The position numbers and the translations under genes are program-made. 64,000 bases of DNA from Prevotella melaninogenica. GTDB taxonomy: Bacteria; Bacteroidota; Bacteroidia; Bacteroidales; Bacteroidaceae. Positions 9,469 to 19,238 of this stretch are shown piece after piece. The stretch is taken from contig NZ_CP072347.1 in assembly GCF_018127925.1 (NCBI RefSeq), positions 1,180,501 through 1,244,500 of the forward strand, written 5' to 3'. The notes beneath the pieces are model-generated. The model was not told the origin of the DNA and did not search any database. It was given only the letters and a program-made list of their open reading frames with translations. Each line of letters begins with the position of its first letter. The first letter of the stretch is position 1.

Positions 9469-9568
9469 TTTAGATTTATTATTTGATTTTAATTATTCTA
9501 TTCAATATGACAAATTGCCCACAAAAATACAAAAAAAAGGGCAAGTATCATAATTTTTCATTCAGAAA

Positions 9569-10834
9569 TTACTCTGTACTATTGACTTTTAGCCGTACGA
9601 GTTCTATTTTTGTCATGGTCTTCTTGATTATCTTAAACTCATATTGCCCAACAGTAACAATTTCGTTTAGTTTTGGGAAACTTTGATAGACATGTAACAA
9701 CAAGCCACCAACTGTCATATAATCATCATTCTCTGGCAAGTCAAGATTGAACATTTCATTCACCTTGTCAATCTCCAAACGTGCCGAAAGGACATACTCG
9801 TTATCATTTATCTGCTTTGCAATATACTTTGTATTGTCATGCTCGTCCTCAATGTCACCGAAGATTTCTTCTACGATGTCTTCCAATGAAACAATACCAC
9901 TGGTACCGCCAAACTCGTCCACAACCACTCCCAAGCTTTTCTTTTGGATAAGGAAAACCTGCATAAGTTTATGTGCAGCCATCGTCTCTGGCACAAACGG
10001 CATTTGTCGGATATGGTCTTTCCAGTTCTTTGGAGAACGGAACATCTCTGAAGAGTGAATATAACCCTTTATATGATCGATATCCCCTTCATAAACAACT
10101 ATCTTAGAGTTACCACTTTCTATGAACATTTGCTGTAGTTCTTCGAGTGAGCAATTCTCTTCAACAGCTTTAATCTCAGTACGTGGTACCATGCAATCAC
10201 GCACTTTCGTATCTTGAAATTCCAAAGCATTTTGGAATATCTTTACTTCGTCTTCTATTTCATCTTCGTTCTTAGCATTCTCAATAGTACTCTGTACGAG
10301 GTGGTCAAGGTCTACTCTCGTAAACGAACCATCAGACTCTTTCTCATCCACCTTTACACCAACAAGACGCAAAAGGACTCGCGCAAGAAAAGTTGCAAAG
10401 CGACTAATAGGCCAAAGAATAATAAAAAAGACATATGCCAATGGGGCAAAAAAAGTAAGTAAGCGGTTAGGATTGCTCTTAAACAAGGTCTTAGGTAAGA
10501 ACTCTCCTGTAAAAAGAATGATGAGTGTTGATGCTAAAGTATCTAATATCACACGTGTTGCTGAATCAAACGATGCAAACAGTGTCGTATCAAATATCTG
10601 AGCAAAGAAGATACCATAGATAACAAGAACAATGTTGTTACCTACAAGCATCGTAGATACAAAACCATTCGGATTATTATAATAGATGGTTAGACACTTT
10701 TGTGCAATACCATTCTTCTCCTTATCCATCTCCGCAAGAAGACGATTACTTGCAACAAAGGCAATCTCCATTCCTGAAAAGAATGCAGAGAGTACCATTG
10801 TTATTATAATTCCTATAATTAAATTTATATCCAA
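9569..10834 (-). CDS. CNNM/CorC-family membrane protein (DUF21-CBS-CorC_HlyC)
   Basis: 421-residue protein with the standard three-part layout. An N-terminal DUF21 membrane domain (about 1-190) opens MDINLIIGIIITMVLSAFF and has the metal-coordinating style motif AFFSGMEIAF. A CBS pair (about 205-330) includes VRDCMVPRTEIKAVEE and LGVVVDEFGGTSGIVSLEDI. A C-terminal CorC_HlyC domain (about 340-415) follows. Such proteins are linked to Mg2+ or Co2+ transport; 'hemolysin' is a legacy name, and Bacteroidota relatives include the gliding-associated GldE. It sits between lptC and the ppiD-like gene. The function is inferred from family only. Confidence 0.87.
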   Translation of the reverse strand: MDINLIIGIIITMVLSAFFSGMEIAFVASNRLLAEMDKEKNGIAQKCLTIYYNNPNGFVSTMLVGNNIVLVIYGIFFAQIFDTTLFASFDSATRVILDTLASTLIILFTGEFLPKTLFKSNPNRLLTFFAPLAYVFFIILWPISRFATFLARVLLRLVGVKVDEKESDGSFTRVDLDHLVQSTIENAKNEDEIEDEVKIFQNALEFQDTKVRDCMVPRTEIKAVEENCSLEELQQMFIESGNSKIVVYEGDIDHIKGYIHSSEMFRSPKNWKDHIRQMPFVPETMAAHKLMQVFLIQKKSLGVVVDEFGGTSGIVSLEDIVEEIFGDIEDEHDNTKYIAKQINDNEYVLSARLEIDKVNEMFNLDLPENDDYMTVGGLLLHVYQSFPKLNEIVTVGQYEFKIIKKTMTKIELVRLKVNSTE

Positions 10835-10957
10835 TTTCTTATTATTATTTAGTGCGACTTGGTAAACATTTCCCGTACATGTTAGCCATAAGTCTCTTCC
10901 TATATATGACAGTTATGAACCTATTATCTCATCTTCTATGATTGTGTTGATGCCCCA

Positions 10958-10990
10958 CACATGTCGTGCGAAGGCTTAGCACCAATGGTG
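10958..10990. repeat. 22-nt-period array, family 2 (copy a, two units)
   Basis: Two CAC-N5-GTG palindromes are centred at 10963 and 10985, exactly 22 bases apart (CACATGTCGTG and CACCAATGGTG). They lie in the 322-base gap between the CNNM gene start and the lptC end. The rest of the gap is AT-rich and shows no ORF or terminator I can support. Confidence 0.7.
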
Positions 10991-11156
10991 CGGAGCACTA
11001 ATTGCAATGCAATAGATTAATGAAAGAAAAACAACTTGTTGTAAGTAAGGATTGTAAGGATAAACTTACTAACGCTTAAAACAACACGAAACTATCTATT
11101 TAAGAGAGATTATACATGGTAGGGAAGAATATTTAAGTTTTATCAAACTACAATTA

Positions 11157-11810
11157 TTACTTTTGTTTAACGACAGGACCTTTCATGCTATCAACACGTG
11201 TGGTATCAATAGGTGTAAAGGGAGGAGAACCAGCAGGCGACATAAACTCATTATTAGAGAAGATGCCCCACCCCTTTGTCTGTCGTATCTCGTAATTTGT
11301 CATCTGCTCATCGCTATGGAACCAGTTTCCTTGCAATTCCTTATCAGGTGTCTTGAGGTGTGAATAAGAATATGACCACATCTCATGGTTACGCTCATCC
11401 CAATAGAGTTCATTGCTATAGAAATTAAGCCCTTGCGCTGTAAGGATTCTTACACGCCCTCTTAGTTCCCAACGACGATCCTTATCAAAGTAAACAGCAG
11501 TGTCACATTGAATATAACCCACTACATGTTTCTTCAAATCAAACTGAGTAAGTAGGATTCCTTTATTGAAAGTCCAGCGCGAAGGTCTTCTATTCTCATT
11601 AATTTCCCAACGCTCAGTAACAATACGATATTTAATAACGCCTGAATCCGAGATAAGTGTATTGACACCATATGTAGTCATAACTGGCACAGAGTCACGG
11701 TCATGAATAGCAGGAGCGGTATGCTCACGTTCCTCCGAACAGGAAACCATAGCATAGCTCACTGTAAATAATACTAATCCAATAAAAAATGAATAAAGGC
11801 TTGAACGCAT
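11157..11810 (-). CDS. lptC: LPS export periplasmic protein LptC
   Basis: LptC is the bitopic or lipid-anchored component that passes lipopolysaccharide from LptBFG to LptA across the periplasm. The 217-residue form starts at the ATG at 11810 (MRSSLYSFF), one base after the stop of the barrel gene. A longer reading from 11861 overlaps that gene and adds non-family sequence. Residues 1-24 form a lipoprotein signal with lipobox YAMVSC. The body has the OstA/LptC-type beta strands (NKGILLTQFDLKKHVVGYIQ, AVYFDKDRRWELRGRVRILT). It is cotranscribed with the upstream barrel gene. Confidence 0.85.
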   Translation of the reverse strand: MRSSLYSFFIGLVLFTVSYAMVSCSEEREHTAPAIHDRDSVPVMTTYGVNTLISDSGVIKYRIVTERWEINENRRPSRWTFNKGILLTQFDLKKHVVGYIQCDTAVYFDKDRRWELRGRVRILTAQGLNFYSNELYWDERNHEMWSYSYSHLKTPDKELQGNWFHSDEQMTNYEIRQTKGWGIFSNNEFMSPAGSPPFTPIDTTRVDSMKGPVVKQK

Positions 11811-11811
11811 A

Positions 11812-13119
11812 TTATTCAACCTTGAACTTAGCAAACCAGCGCTCATTAAATGTGAAACCAACGTTGATACGGAACATATTTTCCTTGATCATTCCCGTAA
11901 CACTCTGGTTCACCCACTCTGCACTGATATTCAACATACTGCGATTATTGTAAGCATTGAGGATTGGAATACCAACTCCAAGGCTTGCTGAAAGCTCGCG
12001 TGGTCCATCCACACCATTAATCTTCAGATAAGGACTTGCATAGCTAAAACCTGCACGGTAGTGCATACGACTAAAGAAACCACGATAGCGTTCGCCCTTG
12101 CAGTAGTCACCTCCCAATGTAAACTTATGACGGTCATTGAATTGTCCATCAACAAGATTATAGCTTGTTGTACCATTGACTGTGGTTAATTGTGGGTACT
12201 TTATCTTAGCCCACTTCTGCAACTGATAGTCAACACCGAACTTCAGACGGTTATTATGATTCCACATCAAACCAACTCCGAAAGTATGAGGCAGTTCAAG
12301 AGAGTTTGATACAACATAACGAGTTGTATCAGAAACGCTTGTTTGTGAATTTGTTGAAATCAAATTACACTCAGCCTCTGTCCCTAAATTATGTCCAAGA
12401 GAGTAAGTAAGACCCAAGGTCAGCTCATTCTTCTTATCTACAGCATAAGTATATTGTGCACCGAAGTCAACCTTGTAGCTCTTTACCTGTGCAGAGTAAT
12501 TCTTTGACAATGTATTAACATAACTGTCACTATAGGTATTTGTCGAATTACGATTCAGTGTTCCCCACAAGTAACCAATATTCGCACCAAATGAGAAACC
12601 CTTAAAAGGCTCCCAACCAGCACCTAAATAAACAAGATGTAAACCACCACTACCATTATAAGCATTGGAATACGTAGCATTTACAGAAGATGTACTTGGG
12701 AAAGCATTGACATTTTGAGTGTTACTAAAGTTGTAACCTACATTTGTATAAGGTAAAAGACCAAAGCTAACACCCACATGCTTAAAAGCTCTGAATGACG
12801 CAACAACGTATTCAAGATTAGCATTCTTAGCATTTACCTTGTTGCCATTCTCCTCAAAATTAGTCAACTGAAGGCTAACACCTGCATCAAATATGAATGA
12901 AAGAGAGTCAACAAAAGCGTATGAAGCAGGGTTCGCATAGTTCACCTGATTACGCTCATGAAATCCGTATGCCAATCCGTTCATACCACGATTAAAACTT
13001 GTTGCCTGAGATGTCAAAGCACCTAATCCATACTGACTATATGGAGAGTTAGTTCCGCTTTGAGCTGACACCTGTACTGCAAGACCTGCAAGGAACGCTG
13101 CTGCAATTATCTTTTTCAT
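11812..13119 (-). CDS. Outer-membrane beta-barrel protein, uncharacterised
   Basis: 435-residue secreted protein with a clear signal peptide (MKKIIAAAFLAGLAVQVSAQ). The mature part has many alternating amphipathic strands and ends in an aromatic/charged strand (NVGFTFNERWFAKFKVE). It opens SGTNSPYSQYGLGAL, a pattern common in Bacteroidales barrels. FadL/OmpP1-like transport proteins are the nearest general match, but I do not recognise a specific family. Its place one base upstream of lptC, and near a PpiD-like foldase, suggests an envelope role. The minus-strand box TAACTTTG at 13169-13176 drives it. Confidence 0.7.
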   Translation of the reverse strand: MKKIIAAAFLAGLAVQVSAQSGTNSPYSQYGLGALTSQATSFNRGMNGLAYGFHERNQVNYANPASYAFVDSLSFIFDAGVSLQLTNFEENGNKVNAKNANLEYVVASFRAFKHVGVSFGLLPYTNVGYNFSNTQNVNAFPSTSSVNATYSNAYNGSGGLHLVYLGAGWEPFKGFSFGANIGYLWGTLNRNSTNTYSDSYVNTLSKNYSAQVKSYKVDFGAQYTYAVDKKNELTLGLTYSLGHNLGTEAECNLISTNSQTSVSDTTRYVVSNSLELPHTFGVGLMWNHNNRLKFGVDYQLQKWAKIKYPQLTTVNGTTSYNLVDGQFNDRHKFTLGGDYCKGERYRGFFSRMHYRAGFSYASPYLKINGVDGPRELSASLGVGIPILNAYNNRSMLNISAEWVNQSVTGMIKENMFRINVGFTFNERWFAKFKVE

Positions 13120-13168
13120 TCGCTATCTTTTTCTTATTCTGACGATATGTCTAAACAATATATTGGCG

Positions 13169-13266
13169 CAAAGTTATTAAAAAAAATCTATATTGCAGAA
13201 AAACAATAAAGGATTTTGATTTTTAATAAGCTTTCTTTGTGCTCTCATGCTTTTTTACTACCTTTG
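13169..13266. promoter_or_regulatory. Divergent promoters: barrel/lptC operon (-) and DUF4105 gene (+)
   Basis: The minus-strand box TAACTTTG lies at 13169-13176. On the plus strand a full promoter is seen: TTTG at 13236-13239, 19 bases, then TACCTTTG at 13259-13266. The plus-strand ATG at 13275 is only 8 bases beyond the -7 box, which implies an almost leaderless mRNA. Confidence 0.65.
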
Positions 13267-13274
13267 CAAAGAAA

Positions 13275-14453
13275 ATGAAAAAGGGATTATTATATATTGT
13301 ACTGACTTTCATCCTGTCTGTTGTTAACGCTACAGCGGGGATTCAGTCTATGACTAATCCTGATCGTATTCAGATATCCCTTTTGACTTGTTCACCTGGT
13401 AAAGAAGTTTGGGCACAATATGGTCATACCGCTATTCGATATTACGACAAAGAAAGCGGAGAAGACCTTGCCATCAACTATGGTATTTTCTCCCTCGACC
13501 AAACCTACTTTATCCCTCGTTTTGTTCTTGGTATGACAGACTATCGCATGGGAGTTCAACCTATGGATATGTTCCTTGCTCAATATAGTTATGAAGGGCG
13601 AGGAGTTGTCGAACAGGTTCTTAATTTATCAGCTGAAGATAAAGAGGTTATCCATAAAGCATTGCAGGAGAACATGAAGCCTGAAAATGTAGTTTATCGC
13701 TACAACTACTTCTTTGATAACTGTACCACAAGGGCACGTGATATGCTCGTCAATCACCTCCATGGAAAGGTTGTTTATCCACCAGCAGAAGAAGATGCAA
13801 CGTTCCGTTCTATGATACATAAATGGAACAATAAATATGAATGGTCACAATTCGGAGAAGACCTCCTACTCGGTGTGAATGCTGATCGTAAGACAACAAA
13901 GTCTGAACAGCAGTTTCTTCCAGAGAACTTAAGGAGTGACTTTGACAAAGCAAGATACAACGGAAAGCCTTTAGTAAAGGAGACAAACGTACTATTGGAT
14001 GCTGAAACAGAAATGGCAGAACCAGCTTTTCCACTTTCTCCGCTATCTATAGCACTCATATTTGCAGTTATCAGTCTTGTAATGATGCTCTTTAGCTATC
14101 GCAGACAGCAGGTTTATTGGGCGTGGGACTTATCTTTAATGCTTACATCGGGGCTCATGGGAATTATCTTCTTCGTTATGATTTTCTCACAACATCCATG
14201 TGTTAGCTTGAATTTCATCCTATTATTCTTTAATCCTTTACCATTGTTCTTCCTCTATAGTACAATTAAAAAGAAGAAGGTAATATGGTGGAAAATATGG
14301 GGAGTACTTATCATTTTAGGACTTTTCGGAAGTTTATTCCAAGAAATACCACTGCCAATATTAATTGTGGCATCATTCTTGCTATTACATTGTATAGTAC
14401 ATTTGCGGATTAATAAAGCGGTTGTACCAACCGTGAGTAGTCCAAAGAAATAA
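13275..14453 (+). CDS. DUF4105-domain membrane protein
   Basis: 392-residue envelope protein. A signal peptide (MKKGLLYIVLTFILSVVNATAG) precedes a DUF4105 domain (about 25-190) with conserved segments WAQYGHTAIRYYD, NYGIFSL and NYFFDNCTTRARDM. The last has the Cys-His-Asn-rich look of a papain-like or NlpC-related hydrolase fold. Four hydrophobic helices follow at about 255-370. The start is the ATG at 13275 because the promoter box ends at 13266; an upstream start at 13239 would lie inside the promoter. The reaction is unknown. The next gene starts 6 bases after the stop. Confidence 0.8.
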   Translation: MKKGLLYIVLTFILSVVNATAGIQSMTNPDRIQISLLTCSPGKEVWAQYGHTAIRYYDKESGEDLAINYGIFSLDQTYFIPRFVLGMTDYRMGVQPMDMFLAQYSYEGRGVVEQVLNLSAEDKEVIHKALQENMKPENVVYRYNYFFDNCTTRARDMLVNHLHGKVVYPPAEEDATFRSMIHKWNNKYEWSQFGEDLLLGVNADRKTTKSEQQFLPENLRSDFDKARYNGKPLVKETNVLLDAETEMAEPAFPLSPLSIALIFAVISLVMMLFSYRRQQVYWAWDLSLMLTSGLMGIIFFVMIFSQHPCVSLNFILLFFNPLPLFFLYSTIKKKKVIWWKIWGVLIILGLFGSLFQEIPLPILIVASFLLLHCIVHLRINKAVVPTVSSPKK

Positions 14454-14459
14454 AAGATA

Positions 14460-14828
14460 ATGAATAAATACATCACCGCTTTACTTGTCGTACTTGCGGC
14501 AACAGGAGTCGAGGCGCAGAGCTATCAGTCTGCGCTAAAGATTGCGTTGGGTGATGTCAATATCGAAGATCTTTGCCATAAACAAGCGTTTAAAGGTGTT
14601 GAACAGGAGATTTTGTCAGTTCTTGAAGCCTTTAAGCAGATTAAAGAAGACGAAGAAATAGAGCCTGCACAAAGCAAAGCAGTCTTTGTGACAGACTTAT
14701 ACGACAATTATTCCATTGCTTTAACATCTCAATCAAATAATAATCAGGAATCACAACTATTCCTTCCTAATCCTTCCTTAAGGACTGGAATCAAGATTCG
14801 TGCCCCCAGTTTACTTCCTTTAGCATAA
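14460..14828 (+). CDS. Small secreted protein, function unknown
   Basis: 122 residues with a signal peptide (MNKYITALLVVLAATGVEAQ) and no further membrane segment. The mature part is mixed: a helical acidic stretch (VEQEILSVLEAFKQIKEDEE) and a Ser/Asn/Leu-rich tail. It starts 6 bases after the DUF4105 gene and 84 bases before secA, so it is probably cotranscribed with the former. I recognise no family. Confidence 0.6.
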   Translation: MNKYITALLVVLAATGVEAQSYQSALKIALGDVNIEDLCHKQAFKGVEQEILSVLEAFKQIKEDEEIEPAQSKAVFVTDLYDNYSIALTSQSNNNQESQLFLPNPSLRTGIKIRAPSLLPLA

Positions 14829-14912
14829 TAAATAATATTACAAAACATAGATATATAGAAGTAAACAAAGAGGGAGAACCTCTAATATAAATAACAAACT
14901 CAATTAGAATAA

Positions 14913-17900
14913 ATGAATTTCAATAAGATATTAAAGGCACTTTTCGGAGATAAGTCAACACGTGATATGAAGCTTATACAGCCATACGTAGATAAGGTTA
15001 AGGCTACATATCCAGAGATTAAAGCACTCAGCAATGACGAATTGCGTGCAAAGACAAAGGAAATCCAGAAGTATGTCCAGGATACAGGTAAGGAACAACG
15101 TGAGAAGATAGCCGAACTTCGTACAACAATTGAAGCTACACCGATTGAAGATCGTGAAGCTATTTTCAATCAAATAGATAAACTTGAGAAAGAAGCTCTT
15201 GACAACTATGAGAAGGCTCTCGATGAGGTTATGCCAGTAGCATTCTCTATTGTCAAAGATACAGCACGTCGTTTCTCTGAGAATGAGGAAACAATCGTAA
15301 CAGCAACCGACTTCGATCGTGAGTTGGCTGCAGACCCTTCAAAGGACTTTATCACTATTGATGGCGACAAGGCTATCTACCACAACCACTGGACAGCAGG
15401 TGGCAACGACCTTAAATGGGAGATGGTTCACTATGATGTACAGGTATTCGGTGGTACAGTTCTTCATCAAGGTAAGATTGCCGAGATGGCTACTGGTGAA
15501 GGTAAAACCCTTGTTGCTACCCTTCCAGTATTCCTTAATGCCCTCACTGGTAATGGTGTCCACGTCGTAACTGTCAACGACTATCTTGCAAAACGTGACT
15601 CTGAATGGATGGGTCCTCTCTATATGTTCAACGGTCTTTCAGTTGATTGTATTGACAAACACCAACCAAACTCTCCTTCACGTCGTAAGGCTTATCAAGC
15701 AGATATTACCTTCGGTACCAATAACGAGTTTGGTTTCGACTATCTGCGAGACAATATGGCCGTATCACCAGCCGACCTCGTACAACGTCAGCACAACTAT
15801 GCTATTGTCGATGAGGTTGACTCTGTGTTAATTGACGATGCTCGTACACCTCTTATTATTAGTGGTCCAGTACCAAAGGGTGACGTACAGATGTTTGAAG
15901 AGTTCCAGCCATTGGTACAGAGCCTTTATGAGGTTCAGCGCAAGCAGGCTACAGAACTTCTTTCAGAAGCTCGCCACAAGTTGGCTGAGGCACAGAAGAA
16001 TGCAAACAATAAAGAGGTATTCCAGAAGCTCCAAGAGGAAGGATTCCTTGCCCTCTATCGTTCATTTAAGGCACTGCCAAAGAACAAGGCCCTCATTAAA
16101 TACCTCTCTGAGGAAGGTATCAAAGCTGGTATGCTGAAGACAGAGGAGTATTACATGGCTAATAACAACCGTGAAATGCCAAAGGCCATCGAACCTCTCT
16201 ACTTCGTGACAGACGAGAAGTTGAACTCATGCGACCTCACAGATAAGGGTACAGCATGGTTAGCTGCACAGGTAAAAGATGACCAGTTGTTCGTATTACC
16301 TGATATTACCACAGAGCTTTCTGCACTTGAGAAGCAGAAGGATGATAAGGTCATTGATGAGCAAACATATATCGATCAGAAGGATGCGTTGATGGCTCAC
16401 TACGGTGTTCAGAGTGAGCGTGTTCATACATTGCAGCAGCTCTTAAAGGCATACACCATGTTTAACAAGGACGATGAGTATGTTGTCTTGAATGGTGAGG
16501 TTAAGATTGTCGATGAGCAGACTGGTCGTATCATGGAAGGTCGCCGTTGGAGCGATGGCTTACATCAGGCTGTCGAGGCAAAGGAACATGTAAAGGTAGA
16601 GGCAGCTACACAGACTTTCGCAACGATTACTTTACAGAACTACTTCCGTATGTACCACAAACTTGCAGGTATGACGGGTACAGCATCTACTGAGGCTGGT
16701 GAGTTCTGGGACATCTATAAACTCGATGTTGTTGAGATTCCAACCAACCGTCCAATCCAACGTAAGGATATGGAAGACCGAGTTTATAAGACAGCACGTG
16801 AGAAATATGCAGCTGTTATCGACGAGGTTGAGGCAATGAGAAATCAAGGTCGTCCTTGTCTTGTTGGTACAACATCTGTCGAGATCAGTGAGCTTTTGAG
16901 TAAGATGCTTAACATGCGTAAGATTCCACACCAGGTATTGAATGCTAAGCAGCACTTGAAGGAGGCTCAGATTGTTGCCGAGGCAGGTCGTTCAGTAGAT
17001 GGTCTTGGTGCAGTAACAATCGCTACCAACATGGCAGGTCGTGGTACCGATATCAAGCTTTCTCAGGAAGTGAAGGATGCTGGTGGTTTAGCAATCATCG
17101 GTACAGAACGTCACGAGAGCCGTCGCGTAGACCGTCAGCTTCGTGGTCGTGCTGGTCGTCAAGGTGACCCAGGTTCATCAGTATTCTATGTATCACTTGA
17201 AGACAAGCTGATGCGTCTCTTCGGTTCAGAGCGTATTGCTAAGGTAATGGATAGACTCGGCTTTGAAGATGGTGAGCGTATTGAGAGTTCAATGATTTCA
17301 AATAGTATTGAACGCGCCCAGAAGAAGGTTGAGGAAAACAACTTCGGTATCCGTAAGCGTCTGTTGGAATATGATGATGTCATGAACAAACAGCGTACAG
17401 TTATCTATGAGAAACGTCGTCACGCTTTGATGGGTGAGCGTATCGGCATGGATATCTCTAACATTATCTGGGACCGTTGCGTAAACATCATTGAGAACAA
17501 CGACTATGAGGGTTGCAAGGAACAATTCTTGAAGATTCTTGCAATGGAATGTCCATTCACTGAGGAAGAGTTCAATGGTGGTAACACTTCTGAACTTTCT
17601 GAGCGCAGTTTCCAGGCTGCAATGGAGGCGTTCTCACGTAAGACAGAGCGTATCCAGACTGTTGCATGGCCTATCATCAAGCAGGTATATGAGAATCAAG
17701 GTGCAATGTATGAGCGTATCATGGTTCCAATCACAGATGGTAAGCGCGTTTACAACATTCCATGCGACTTAAAGGAAGCTTACGAGAGCGAGGCTAAGTC
17801 TGTTGTTAAGCAGTTTGAAAAGGTTATTCTTCTCCATATCATTGATGATGATTGGAAAGAGAATCTCCGCCAGTTAGACGACCTCCGTCACTCTGTACAG

Positions 17901-18272
17901 AATGCTTCTTACGAGCAGAAAGACCCATTGCTCATCTTCAAGTTGGAGAGTGTGAAGTTGTGGGACAACATGATTGACGATATGAACAATCGTACTGCAA
18001 GTGTACTCATGCGTGGTCAGATTCCAGAGATGCAGCCAGCTGAGGACATTCAGGAGGCTGCACCAGAGGAGCATAGCCAGCAGTACAGAGAGGAGAAGGT
18101 GGAACTAAATGACCCTAACCAGGTTGCTGCAGCACAGCATGACACCCGCGAAGGCGCACAGGAAGTAAACCACACTCCATATCGTGCAGACAAGATGCCA
18201 CGTCCAAACGACCCATGTCCATGTGGTAGTGGTAAGAAATTTAAGAATTGTCATGGTCGCGATATCCGTTAA
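14913..18272 (+). CDS. secA: Preprotein translocase ATPase SecA
   Basis: SecA drives proteins through SecYEG by ATP hydrolysis. The 1119-residue protein has the Walker A region [15 protein letters not shown], the DEAD-type motif [14 protein letters not shown], the nucleotide-binding motif TNMAGRGTD and the [13 protein letters not shown]-type arginine finger region (here [17 protein letters not shown]). The C-terminal zinc motif is [14 protein letters not shown]. It is about 200 residues longer than E. coli SecA. The extra sequence is mainly an insertion around residues 310-470 with a coiled-coil look ([18 protein letters not shown]), as in other Bacteroidota. The last 20 bases overlap the next gene. 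Confidence 0.97.
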   Translation: MNFNKILKALFGDKSTRDMKLIQPYVDKVKATYPEIKALSNDELRAKTKEIQKYVQDTGKEQREKIAELRTTIEATPIEDREAIFNQIDKLEKEALDNYEKALDEVMPVAFSIVKDTARRFSENEETIVTATDFDRELAADPSKDFITIDGDKAIYHNHWTAGGNDLKWEMVHYDVQVFGGTVLHQGKIAEMATGEGKTLVATLPVFLNALTGNGVHVVTVNDYLAKRDSEWMGPLYMFNGLSVDCIDKHQPNSPSRRKAYQADITFGTNNEFGFDYLRDNMAVSPADLVQRQHNYAIVDEVDSVLIDDARTPLIISGPVPKGDVQMFEEFQPLVQSLYEVQRKQATELLSEARHKLAEAQKNANNKEVFQKLQEEGFLALYRSFKALPKNKALIKYLSEEGIKAGMLKTEEYYMANNNREMPKAIEPLYFVTDEKLNSCDLTDKGTAWLAAQVKDDQLFVLPDITTELSALEKQKDDKVIDEQTYIDQKDALMAHYGVQSERVHTLQQLLKAYTMFNKDDEYVVLNGEVKIVDEQTGRIMEGRRWSDGLHQAVEAKEHVKVEAATQTFATITLQNYFRMYHKLAGMTGTASTEAGEFWDIYKLDVVEIPTNRPIQRKDMEDRVYKTAREKYAAVIDEVEAMRNQGRPCLVGTTSVEISELLSKMLNMRKIPHQVLNAKQHLKEAQIVAEAGRSVDGLGAVTIATNMAGRGTDIKLSQEVKDAGGLAIIGTERHESRRVDRQLRGRAGRQGDPGSSVFYVSLEDKLMRLFGSERIAKVMDRLGFEDGERIESSMISNSIERAQKKVEENNFGIRKRLLEYDDVMNKQRTVIYEKRRHALMGERIGMDISNIIWDRCVNIIENNDYEGCKEQFLKILAMECPFTEEEFNGGNTSELSERSFQAAMEAFSRKTERIQTVAWPIIKQVYENQGAMYERIMVPITDGKRVYNIPCDLKEAYESEAKSVVKQFEKVILLHIIDDDWKENLRQLDDLRHSVQNASYEQKDPLLIFKLESVKLWDNMIDDMNNRTASVLMRGQIPEMQPAEDIQEAAPEEHSQQYREEKVELNDPNQVAAAQHDTREGAQEVNHTPYRADKMPRPNDPCPCGSGKKFKNCHGRDIR

Positions 18273-19005
18273 TAACCTTATAAAGAACTTCGGGGATAAG
18301 ACAGCTGTGTCTATCCCCGATTTTTGTTTTCCCTCCAACGAGATTATTGGTCTTGTTGGGAATAACGGTGCTGGTAAGACAACTCTCTTCCGTCTGATTC
18401 TTAATCTAATCAAAGCAGACAGTGGTATCGTAAACTTCTGTCTTACTGATGAAAATACTCAACAGGATAAAGCAAATCTTAACAGCAATGTGACTATGGT
18501 TTCTCATCTTGAGGACGCATGGAAAAGTTATATAGCTGCTTATCTTGATGAGAGTTTTTTAATAGAGTTCCTTACGCCAAAGGAGTTCTTTACCTTTATT
18601 GCGAAAGTCAATAACATTGAAGAACAGGAGATGGAAGAAAGACTTAACAACTTACAATCCTTCCTTGGCGATGAGGTTCTTGGCAGAAAAGTATATATCC
18701 GTGAACTATCTGCAGGAAACAAACAGAAGGTTGGCATAGTTGCTGCCCTACTCTCTTGTCCAAAGTTCGTTATCCTTGATGAGCCTTTCAACTTCCTCGA
18801 CCCAAGTAGTCAGAATCATCTTAAAAAACTTTTGATAGAGTATAAAACGAAACATAAGGCTTCTATTCTCATATCAAGTCACAATCTACACCATACAACA
18901 GATATCAGTAACAGAATTGTATTGATGGAGAAAGGTGAGATTATAAAGAATATTGATGACATAACAGAGGAGTCGATAAAGGAGTTAGAGAACTACTTCT
19001 TGTAG
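18253..19005 (+). CDS. ABC transporter ATP-binding protein, no permease alongside
   Basis: 250-residue ABC ATPase with Walker [10 protein letters not shown] (about 37-45), signature [10 protein letters not shown], Walker [13 protein letters not shown] and the switch His in LISSHNL. The type resembles the ATPases of ABC-2 exporters. The start is the ATG at 18253 ([14 protein letters not shown]), which overlaps secA by 20 bases and implies translational coupling. An earlier ATG at 18184 lies in secA in another frame and adds non-family residues. Downstream there is only a terminator, a repeat array and a convergent gene, so the usual adjacent membrane subunit is absent. Confidence 0.85.
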   Translation: MVAISVNNLIKNFGDKTAVSIPDFCFPSNEIIGLVGNNGAGKTTLFRLILNLIKADSGIVNFCLTDENTQQDKANLNSNVTMVSHLEDAWKSYIAAYLDESFLIEFLTPKEFFTFIAKVNNIEEQEMEERLNNLQSFLGDEVLGRKVYIRELSAGNKQKVGIVAALLSCPKFVILDEPFNFLDPSSQNHLKKLLIEYKTKHKASILISSHNLHHTTDISNRIVLMEKGEIIKNIDDITEESIKELENYFL

Positions 19006-19026
19006 AGACATAAAACAATATTAGAA

Positions 19027-19073
19027 ACGAATAAGGTCTGAATGTGCGAAACATTCAGACCTTATTCGTTTGT
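19027..19073 (+). terminator. Terminator after the secA-ABC unit
   Basis: A perfect 19-bp stem (19027-19045 with 19051-19069) has a 5-base loop and is followed by TTTGT. The T-run is short but the stem is very stable. It may serve both strands, since the ccsBA gene converges from the right. Confidence 0.7.
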
Positions 19074-19130
19074 AAGCAACAGCAAAAACTAACTTTTCTT
19101 GTCCTTATCTATTAGTGTACGACTACTGCG

Positions 19131-19186
19131 CACATATGGTGTTGCAGCCCCGCACATATGGTGCTAATAGTCAACACCATTTGTGC
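19131..19186. repeat. 22-nt-period array, family 2 (copy b, three units)
   Basis: CAC-N5-GTG-like palindromes are centred near 19135.5, 19157.5 and 19180. Two of them share GCACATATGGTG and are spaced exactly 22 bases. The array is intergenic between convergent genes. Confidence 0.8.
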
Positions 19187-19238
19187 GAAGCCCTCCTTAA
19201 CTCTAAATAAACATATGAGTACAACACACATGTACACC

